NCBI GenBank assembly: GCA_003561715.1
Contig: PWVU01000147.1
Location: 1-5,946 of the forward strand
Length of the DNA: 5,946 bases
Reading direction: 5' to 3'
Source of the DNA: Candidatus Kaiserbacteria bacterium
Lineage (GTDB): Bacteria; Patescibacteriota; Minisyncoccia; Phycocordibacterales; UBA12088
A program made the position numbers and the translations under genes. Each line of letters begins with the position of its first letter. Position 1 is the first letter of the stretch. Below the pieces are notes generated by a model. That model searched no databases and was not told the origin of the DNA. It saw nothing but the letters and a program-made list of their open reading frames with translations. Below, piece after piece: positions 1-4,230 of this stretch.

Positions 1-379
1 CCAACGAGCCGGTGAATGAAAATCGCTCCCACGCTCCGTTGCGCCAAGTGTATCCGTACCGATAAATGAACTGGGGGAAGATGCTTCCGCCCGCCGAAAT
101 GCCTGCAATATTGTTACCGCACGTTGCAGAGAGAATAACCTGCGGCGCGCGAGAAAAAATATCGACCGGCGGTGCGTAGCCATCGGGTACCCGGGGAATG
201 GTAATGCGCTCACACGGCACCATCGCGTGAGATTGCTGAGCTTCAGCCGGAGCACGAGTGGGGTACACAAACGCAAGAAAAAGTGTGGCGAGTACCACAA
301 ATGCACTCGCGATAAGTGTAAGCAACTGCAATTCATATGAGACATACGCCTCAACGTTCGTTTGGTCTGTGGCGCGCAT
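1..379 (-). CDS. Membrane-anchored extracytoplasmic protein of unknown function (N-terminal 126 residues, truncated by window edge)
   Basis: The minus strand is open from the left edge up to 379. The protein begins MRATDQTNVEAYVSYEL, followed by one strong hydrophobic segment at about residues 18-42 (LQLLTLIASAFVVLATLFLA and on) and then a polar region. This predicts a single N-terminal membrane anchor or uncleaved signal with the rest outside the cell. The outer part has two cysteines (about C60 and C89) and an aromatic stretch, YRYGYTWRNGAWERFSFTG, of a kind seen in beta-rich surface proteins. I do not recognise a named family. The start at 379 was chosen because a TGG-TATGCT extended -10 box lies 7 bases upstream of it. 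An in-frame ATG at 391 overlaps that box, and the frame stays open further upstream, so a longer N terminus cannot be excluded. It is transcribed divergently from the Lnt-like gene. The C terminus lies outside the window. Confidence 0.75.
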   Translation of the reverse strand, partial: MRATDQTNVEAYVSYELQLLTLIASAFVVLATLFLAFVYPTRAPAEAQQSHAMVPCERITIPRVPDGYAPPVDIFSRAPQVILSATCGNNIAGISAGGSIFPQFIYRYGYTWRNGAWERFSFTGSL

Positions 380-392
380 TGCACCTAGCATA
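380..392 (-). promoter_or_regulatory. Extended -10 promoter for the leftward membrane protein
   Basis: Read on the minus strand, TATGCT (plus 387-392) is preceded by TG one base away (TGGTATGCT), the extended -10 pattern. The ATG follows after 7 bases, so the transcript would begin at or next to the start codon (leaderless). A -35 box is weak at best. An alternative -10, TATAAA on the minus strand at plus 437-442, would give a leader of about 50 bases. Confidence 0.4.
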
Positions 393-462
393 CCATGCAC
401 TGCAATGGTTGGAGAATCGTGCGCAATCACATACTGTTTATAGCGCCTTCTGATGAGCAGGG

Positions 463-474
463 TATACTGCGGGC
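463..474 (+). promoter_or_regulatory. -10 box placed for a leaderless Lnt-like mRNA
   Basis: TATACT at 463-468 is a close match to the bacterial -10 consensus and is followed by exactly 6 bases before the ATG at 475. Transcription would therefore start on or beside the A of the start codon. No Shine-Dalgarno sequence fits between them, and no good -35 is visible at 16-18 bp. GCAG and CTGC (457-460, 467-470) form a small inverted repeat around the box. Confidence 0.5.
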
Positions 475-1917
475 ATGCACTCGCCACCACACATGAGCGC
501 ACGCATCGTCGCGACCGGTTTAGTTCGACATTCTCTCTTGATCGCATTTCTGCTCGGGTGCGCATACGGTGCGCACATCGTGCTACCGTTTGTAAGTGTG
601 GAAGGGTGGTGGTGGGCGCCCGGCACCCTAGGAGCGGACGTGCGCACGTATATCATATATGGCACGGTATTTGGACTTATCGTGAGCGCATTCGGAATGT
701 TCGCCGTACTGTTTGCCACATTCACGCGGGCGCTCGTGCGATTCGACCTTCCCTTACTTTTTGTAGTATATGGCGCAGGGGGCGTATGGGTGCTACTTGA
801 GTTTGTGCGCGAGGTGGTGTTTTACGGCTCCAGCTGGGGACATATTGCGTATCTATTCCATTGGAATACACCTCTTATACAAAATGCCTCGTGGGGCGGG
901 GTGTATGTCATAGGGTTTGCAGTCGTTGCGGGTACGGTCGGGTGCGGGCTTTCGCTGTACCGATATGTGTATGGTGGAGCACAAAACGTCGACAAACCTC
1001 TTTCGAGTGACACTAAAGTGTCCAGCCCTCCAGCAATTACTGGACTTTCTGCGTATACATGGAAACTCGTGCCGCTCTTGATCGGTCTGCTTCCGCTAAT
1101 TACGCTTCATATATATGGAGCGATCGCACTGTCAGTAACTCCCCAAAGCGGCACCGAGCGAACCGTAGCGGTACTCCACAGTACACTCACCTCCGTTGCG
1201 GGTGCGACCCGGCAGGGCTTTGAGACACACGAAGCGCTCATACGCGACGCGCTTTTACAGCAGCCGGATCTGCTTTTACTACCTGAGAACATTTTCCCCG
1301 CGATCACGATCGACCCGACAGACGGCACGCCGACCGCAAGAGCGAGTGAGCCAGCGCGTGCACTGCACGATCGGCTGAATGCACTCCTGCGAACCTCGCC
1401 CGGTACGCTCGTCGTTATAGGCGTACACGCGCAAGAGGACGACCGCGTGTACAACACCCTTGCCGGATATCGTGACGGGGAACTGACACACCTCTATCGC
1501 AAACGCGTACTGATGCCGTTTGGGGAAATTGCGCCATCTTTCTTACAAGAAGGGCATCTCTTTGGCATGAGTACGGGTGAACGTACTCAATCATGGCAAG
1601 ACCGTGCGTTCGGCACGATCGCGTCTCTCATATGCTCCGAAGGCGCCTACACACGCCTCGCCGGCAAGACCGTGGGCGGTGTGTCGCCTTCGCTTATACT
1701 GATCGCATCCAACGACACGATCTTCTCGCATCCGCGCATCGGGCGCATGCAACACACCCAAGCCCGCTTTCGCGCAATCGAGGAACGTGCGTATGTAGCG
1801 CGCTCGGTCAAAGGGGGCATCTCGAGCATTATCGATCCGTACGGACGCGAGATTGTACACTCGCGCGAGCAACATAGCTCCGGCATACTCAGCGCGACGA
1901 TCGTGCTCCCACGATAG
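475..1917 (+). CDS. lnt: Apolipoprotein N-acyltransferase-like protein (Lnt / carbon-nitrogen hydrolase family)
   Basis: Lnt transfers an acyl chain from a phospholipid to the free amino group of the N-terminal diacylglyceryl-cysteine of lipoproteins, with its active domain on the outer face of the cytoplasmic membrane. The 480 residues match the family length and layout. Residues about 15-165 are multi-spanning hydrophobic segments. They include the Lnt-like stretch VWVLLEFVREVVFYG and, at 133-147, PLIQNASWGGVYVIG. A further membrane segment lies at about 197-220, followed by a nitrilase-fold domain (about 229-480). The catalytic triad is visible: E271 in LLLLPENIFP, K343 in LYRKRVLMPFGE and C387 in SLICSEG. 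E351 of the PFGE motif, SND (412-414) and RFRAIEERAYVARS also match the family. The position after SND, usually aromatic, is Thr here. ATG 475 is preferred over ATG 493 because the -10 box sits 6 bases before it. The two N-terminal residue blocks differ little, so the function call is unaffected. Confidence 0.9.
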   Translation: MHSPPHMSARIVATGLVRHSLLIAFLLGCAYGAHIVLPFVSVEGWWWAPGTLGADVRTYIIYGTVFGLIVSAFGMFAVLFATFTRALVRFDLPLLFVVYGAGGVWVLLEFVREVVFYGSSWGHIAYLFHWNTPLIQNASWGGVYVIGFAVVAGTVGCGLSLYRYVYGGAQNVDKPLSSDTKVSSPPAITGLSAYTWKLVPLLIGLLPLITLHIYGAIALSVTPQSGTERTVAVLHSTLTSVAGATRQGFETHEALIRDALLQQPDLLLLPENIFPAITIDPTDGTPTARASEPARALHDRLNALLRTSPGTLVVIGVHAQEDDRVYNTLAGYRDGELTHLYRKRVLMPFGEIAPSFLQEGHLFGMSTGERTQSWQDRAFGTIASLICSEGAYTRLAGKTVGGVSPSLILIASNDTIFSHPRIGRMQHTQARFRAIEERAYVARSVKGGISSIIDPYGREIVHSREQHSSGILSATIVLPR

Positions 1918-2000
1918 ACATGCCGATCTCCCAAAAATAAAAACCGTCACCAGTTGAGACGTCTGACTTCCCAACATTGGTTTGACAGAGTGATACATCC

Positions 2001-2034
2001 CATCGACAAGCACCTTACCATCGAGACACCTTAC
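2001..2034 (+). repeat. Imperfect tandem repeat, 18 + 16 bp
   Basis: CATCGACAAGCACCTTAC (2001-2018) is followed directly by CATCGAGACACCTTAC (2019-2034). The copies share CATCGA at the left and CACCTTAC at the right and differ by a 2-base length change in the middle. Confidence 0.65.
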
Positions 2035-2052
2035 GCTGTGCATACCTAAAAA

Positions 2053-2080
2053 CATTTGCACCGGAATCTCCGAACAAATG
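2053..2080 (+). other. Two-step hairpin upstream of the long palindrome
   Basis: CATTTG (2053-2058) pairs with CAAATG (2075-2080). Inside it, CGGA (2062-2065) pairs with TCCG (2069-2072) around an ATC loop, with a small internal bulge between the two stems. It lies 4 bases before the long palindrome, so both could form in the same RNA. Confidence 0.4.
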
Positions 2081-2084
2081 CGTC

Positions 2085-2140
2085 ACCCCTTCTTCCAACT
2101 ACTCCAGTTAACTGGAGTAGTTGGAAGAAGGGGTTTATTC
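2085..2140 (+). terminator. Perfect 50-bp palindrome, probable intrinsic terminator
   Basis: Bases 2085-2134 form a perfect inverted repeat with 25-base arms meeting at GTTAAC and no spacer. In RNA it would fold into a hairpin of about 23 bp with a tetraloop. On the plus strand the stem ends in GGGG and is followed by TTTATTC, a short U-rich tail. On the minus strand no T-run follows. This favours termination of plus-strand transcription, most likely from the Lnt gene about 170 bases upstream. The U tract is mediocre, so a role as a binding or repeat element is also possible. Confidence 0.6.
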
Positions 2141-2330
2141 GCTGTGCGCTTCATTATGCTACCCAACTCTATTTGCACATAGTGAGAGAGAAGTGATGAC
2201 TCCACGCACAACCGCTTACAATTCGCTTCCTGCATGCCATCGCTCCCGACCAAAACCCAACTTCCCTAACTCCCACGCACCGCAAACTACTCACCACGCA
2301 CCGCAAACCACCCACTCCAACAACGAGCAA
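2141..2330. other. Non-coding, strand-biased A/C-rich stretch
   Basis: From about 2240 to 2340 the plus strand is strongly A/C-rich and poor in T. A reading frame in phase with the downstream gene is open here, but its translation is low-complexity (repeats of HAPQTTH) and no supported start signal precedes it. The stretch separates the palindrome from the promoter of the 2367 gene and includes the 21-bp tandem repeat. Confidence 0.55.
2273..2314 (+). repeat. 21-bp tandem repeat, two copies
   Basis: Two adjacent 21-base units (2273-2293 and 2294-2314) share the core CCACGCACCGCAAAC and differ at only two positions, both T/C changes. In the open frame both would encode HAPQTTH, but the segment lies upstream of the likely start codon. 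Confidence 0.8.
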
Positions 2331-2366
2331 CTGGCAACCGGCAACGAGAGTTGCTACACTGTTAGC
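2331..2366 (+). promoter_or_regulatory. Extended -10 promoter giving a leaderless mRNA for the calcium-loop protein
   Basis: TACACT (2355-2360) is preceded by TGC, so TGCTACACT is an extended -10. A CTGGCA element at 2331-2336 could serve as a weak -35 with an 18-bp spacer. The ATG at 2367 follows the -10 after 6 bases, the same spacing as for the Lnt-like gene. A small inverted repeat, GCAAC-GAGA-GTTGC (2341-2354), abuts the -10 box and could be a regulator site. Confidence 0.5.
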
Positions 2367-3434
2367 ATGAGCGAGTGGAGACGGTATCTTCCAAGCAAGC
2401 AGTTCATCGGGGTGGCAACACCGCTTCTGATCGGCTTTGCGGCGACGCTTGCCCTGATCTACATCTCCTATCCCGACCGAGGCACCAGTGCGGCGGGCTT
2501 GCCGGAGGATCGCGCGAGCTTGCTTGCGGTTGCCACCGAAGCGCTGATGCGCGAGCAATTCCAAAATATCGACTCCGACGGCGACGGCCTCTACGACTGG
2601 GAAGAGGCGCTCTGGGGCACCGACCCCCACAACCCCGACACCTCCGGCGACGGCATGCTAGACGGCGAGGCGGTGCGCCAAGGCCGCGATCCACTGGTAC
2701 CGGGACCGGACAATTTCTTGTGGCAAACCCGCGGCATTGGCACATCAACACAGCTAAACGAGCTTGCTCTCTCTCCAACCGAAAAGCTGTCGCGTGATTT
2801 CTTGGGATCCTATTTACAGATGAAACAAGCCGGGCAGATCACCGAGGAAAATAAACAGCGACTCCTTAGCAACTTATTAGTTTCTACTGCATCAGAGTTG
2901 CGCCTTGGGGAGCAACGCTCAGCCGACTCCTTCACGGTTATACGTACAGTCGCCGAGCCCGAGCGCCTCGCCTATTTCAACGCAATGGATGCCGTCTATC
3001 TTTCGATGGGAACACCGCATACCGACAATATGCTTCTCATCTATCAGGCGGTCGAAATGTCTCGTTCCGAAGCCTCGGAAGAAATTGCGAGTAATTTGTC
3101 ACGTTACTCACAGGCCGTCGAAACATTGGAATCAATGCCGGTGCCTCGCGAGGCGCTCGCAGAGCACATCCGGCTCACCAATGCGATAGCTGCATACCGC
3201 GATGTCATAAAAGCGCTGAGCGACTCATCCACCGACCCGCTCATCTCACTCCTTGCACTGCACAGTTATGAAAGAGCGGTCGTTGATGTATACGCCGCCT
3301 CAAATGCCATGCGCGCCTACTTCGCAAACATTGGGTACATCTCACGCATAGATGCACGCTCGTTTATGGACGAGCCGGCGGACCCCGAAAGCATACCTCA
3401 CCCAAGTGCGGATACGCTCGAAGAGCCTTTCTAA
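2367..3434 (+). CDS. Membrane-anchored protein with thrombospondin type 3-like calcium-binding loops
   Basis: The 355-residue product starts MSEWRRYLPSKQ, then one transmembrane segment (about 13-34), so the remainder should face outward. Residues 69-80 form a DxDxDGxxDxxE loop (D69, D71, D73, D77, E80) and residues 91-101 a second one (D91, D95, D99, E101). Together they resemble a thrombospondin type 3 repeat or EF-hand-like pair that binds calcium. In the second loop the Asp expected at position 93 is Ser. Residues from about 130 to 335 are mostly helical in character (including SPTEKLSRDFLGSYLQMKQ), and the tail is acidic and proline-rich. I recall this architecture (anchor, then GLYDWEEALWGTDP-type loop, then helical domain) as recurrent in Parcubacteria near type IV secretion or pilus-like genes, but its function is not established. 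The frame is open upstream to 2121, but ATG 2367 is preferred because the promoter abuts it and the hydrophobic anchor follows at once. Confidence 0.8.
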   Translation: MSEWRRYLPSKQFIGVATPLLIGFAATLALIYISYPDRGTSAAGLPEDRASLLAVATEALMREQFQNIDSDGDGLYDWEEALWGTDPHNPDTSGDGMLDGEAVRQGRDPLVPGPDNFLWQTRGIGTSTQLNELALSPTEKLSRDFLGSYLQMKQAGQITEENKQRLLSNLLVSTASELRLGEQRSADSFTVIRTVAEPERLAYFNAMDAVYLSMGTPHTDNMLLIYQAVEMSRSEASEEIASNLSRYSQAVETLESMPVPREALAEHIRLTNAIAAYRDVIKALSDSSTDPLISLLALHSYERAVVDVYAASNAMRAYFANIGYISRIDARSFMDEPADPESIPHPSADTLEEPF

Positions 3435-3454
3435 ACTACTTCGAATAGAGACCC

Positions 3455-3469
3455 CTTGCGCAACGCAAG
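3455..3469 (+). other. Small hairpin between the calcium-loop gene and the lipoprotein gene
   Basis: CTTGCG-CAA-CGCAAG gives a perfect 6-bp stem with a 3-base loop, 20 bases after the stop codon at 3434. It is not followed by a T-run, so it is a poor intrinsic terminator. It might stabilise the 3' end of the upstream mRNA or mark the left edge of the lipoprotein cassette. Confidence 0.35.
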
Positions 3470-3508
3470 AAAATGTGCTTACTTTTGGGTAGGAACGGCC
3501 GCAACCAC

Positions 3509-3512
3509 GGAG
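3509..3512 (+). promoter_or_regulatory. Shine-Dalgarno site of the lipoprotein gene
   Basis: GGAG lies 7 bases before ATG 3520, an ordinary spacing, and decides for this start over the in-frame GTG at 3514, which would be only 1 base from the site. The leaderless-type genes of the window have no such site. Confidence 0.65.
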
Positions 3513-3519
3513 TGTGATC

Positions 3520-3879
3520 ATGCGGAACTTGGGCAAGACGAGCATGGCGATGGTCGCCTTTTTGACCATCGTCACGGGGTGTTCGAACATAAACCCCCAT
3601 ACCGCCGCGATAGGGGTAATTAGCGGCGTCGTCGCCGCCAGCGCTCTCAAGGCGGCACCGACGCACGCCGCAACGAAAGAGGAGCGGAAACTGGCCTACG
3701 AGGCGTGCCTCGAAGCCGAGGCAGCAAAAGCGGCCCGAGGAGGCGGACATACCCGCTTTTCTACGGGCAGGTTCCGTGGCGTGATTGACGGGGTGATGCG
3801 CCCCGCGCGCGCCATGGTCGGCACCCACACCCCCGAAGGGGTGTGCGCCCGCCAGACGGGATACGAGCCCCCGGAGTAG
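3520..3879 (+). CDS. Small predicted lipoprotein of unknown function
   Basis: The product has 119 residues. Its N terminus is a lipoprotein signal peptide: basic residues R2 and K6, a hydrophobic core (about 8-18) and the lipobox VTGC ending at C21, which would be lipid-modified and become residue 1 of the mature protein. After it comes a small-residue hydrophobic stretch (about 29-43, AAIGVISGVVAASAL), then an Ala/Glu-rich helix (about 51-73) and a basic C-terminal part. Two further cysteines, C63 and C109, could form a disulfide. I do not recognise a family. The gene is clearly richer in G+C than its neighbours, has a Shine-Dalgarno site where they have none, and is closed by its own strong terminator. 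It therefore looks like an independent transcription unit, possibly acquired. The Lnt-like enzyme encoded at 475-1917 would be the natural candidate to N-acylate it. Confidence 0.75.
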   Translation: MRNLGKTSMAMVAFLTIVTGCSNINPHTAAIGVISGVVAASALKAAPTHAATKEERKLAYEACLEAEAAKAARGGGHTRFSTGRFRGVIDGVMRPARAMVGTHTPEGVCARQTGYEPPE

Positions 3880-3909
3880 CGGGAGCGGACGGTGTCGCCC
3901 TCGCCCAAT

Positions 3910-3918
3910 GGAGGTGAT
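3910..3918 (+). promoter_or_regulatory. Strong anti-SD complement just upstream of the terminator
   Basis: GGAGGTGAT at 3910-3918 is fully complementary to the conserved 16S rRNA 3' tail (ATCACCTCC), longer than the site in front of the lipoprotein gene. The nearest possible starts in one frame are ATG 3917 (overlapping it), TTG 3923 and GTG 3929. That frame runs through the terminator hairpin to a TAG at 4040-4042 (41 residues from ATG 3917). Whether anything is translated is unclear. Confidence 0.4.
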
Positions 3919-3926
3919 GACGTTGG

Positions 3927-3961
3927 GGGTGGTCCGTGTCCGGACCGCCCTTCTTTTTTTT
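3927..3961 (+). terminator. Intrinsic (Rho-independent) terminator of the lipoprotein gene
   Basis: The arms GGGTGGTCCG (3927-3936) and CGGACCGCCC (3941-3950) pair over 10 positions, with one G-U wobble, around a TGTC loop. They are followed by TTCTTTTTTTT (3951-3961). This is the classic GC-rich hairpin plus U-run, 47 bases after the lipoprotein stop codon. It isolates that gene from the downstream operon. Confidence 0.93.
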
Positions 3962-4144
3962 GCTCAAAAATGTGATGTGCGGCTCAGCATTGCTGACGCT
4001 ATAGCCATGTTGAAAGCAAGCGGATTCAAGTTTCAAAGTTAGCATCTTCGTTTTTATTGTGTTCAGAGCAAAATGTTTACTCCAGTTTACCGATGGCACT
4101 ACCGCACGACGGTCACGTAATCCCCAGCTTTTCTCCACACCCCA
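3962..4144. other. Non-coding stretch between terminator and operon promoter
   Basis: No supported gene is seen on either strand. A minus-strand frame crosses it but would start inside the downstream gene and run through the terminator. The visible structure is a short odd-length dyad, TCAGCA-T-TGCTGA (3984-3996), plus the palindrome GCTATAGC next to it, which could be a protein binding site. The right end holds the first of two TTCTCCAC repeats. Confidence 0.4.
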
Positions 4145-4160
4145 TGCACAGGTTCTCCAC
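4131..4160 (+). repeat. Direct repeat of TTCTCCAC spaced two helical turns apart
   Basis: TTCTCCAC occurs at 4131-4138 and again at 4153-4160, with 22 bases start to start. The second copy lies in the spacer between the -35 and -10 elements of the downstream promoter, a position where a bound protein would affect transcription. The chance probability of two 8-mers here is not negligible. Confidence 0.4.
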
Positions 4161-4173
4161 TCATTGCTATACT
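4145..4173 (+). promoter_or_regulatory. Promoter of the secreted-protein / VirB6-like operon
   Basis: TGCACA (4145-4150, four of six matches to the -35 consensus) and TATACT (4168-4173) are separated by 17 bp. TGC immediately before the -10 makes it an extended -10 as well. Transcription would start at about 4180-4181, leaving a leader of about 50 bases before ATG 4231. Confidence 0.6.
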
Positions 4174-4180
4174 TAGAGAC

Positions 4181-4228
4181 GTGGTACGTGGGGGACAATA
4201 CATACACGCTATCTTGACGCGTTTGTAG
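4181..4228 (+). other. Possible 15-codon leader ORF ahead of the secreted-protein gene
   Basis: A GTG sits at the predicted transcription start and opens a 15-codon frame (VVRGGQYIHAILTRL) that ends with TAG 4226-4228, two bases before ATG 4231. No Shine-Dalgarno site precedes ATG 4231, so coupling by termination and reinitiation is conceivable. A frame of this size can arise by chance. Confidence 0.2.
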
Positions 4229-4230
4229 CA

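Larger units (their letters stand above)
1918..2084. other. Non-coding stretch after the Lnt-like gene, with local repeats and a hairpin
   Basis: No convincing gene is seen on either strand. The longest minus-strand frame across it (from 2061) runs deep into the Lnt coding region and looks like a shadow. The stretch contains an imperfect tandem repeat (2001-2034) and a two-part hairpin (2053-2080), then leads into the long palindrome at 2085. It could be a structured 3' untranslated region of the Lnt transcript or a separate small RNA ending at the palindrome. I cannot match it to a known RNA family. Confidence 0.4.

Noticed and set aside
1591..2061. Minus-strand frame of 156 residues reaching into the non-coding stretch
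   Set aside because: Most of it is antisense to the conserved nitrilase domain of the Lnt-like gene. No promoter or ribosome site stands out and the product resembles no family I know.
2121..2366. N-terminal extension of the calcium-loop protein to a TTG inside the palindrome
   Set aside because: The extra 82 residues are low-complexity and partly encoded by the 21-bp repeat. The start would lie in a terminator hairpin, whereas ATG 2367 has a promoter directly before it and a membrane anchor directly after.
3455..3469. Hairpin CTTGCG-CAA-CGCAAG as the terminator of the calcium-loop gene
   Set aside because: No T-run follows on either strand and the stem is only 6 bp. It was kept only as a low-confidence structural feature.
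3435..3508. A promoter for the lipoprotein gene (TTGCGC at 3456 with TTACTT at 3479)
   Set aside because: The spacing is 17 bp, but the -10 candidate matches the consensus at only two positions. The gene may instead be read through from upstream.
4129..4160. DnaA-box-like sequences (TTCTCCACA and TTCTCCACT) as a sign of a replication origin
   Set aside because: Only two imperfect copies are present, with no AT-rich unwinding region and no dnaA or dnaN nearby. They are better treated as a promoter-associated repeat.
1918..4230. tRNA genes, CRISPR repeats or transposase remnants in the non-coding stretches
   Set aside because: I found no cloverleaf arms with a T-loop signature, no regularly spaced repeats and no insertion-sequence ends or transposase motifs.
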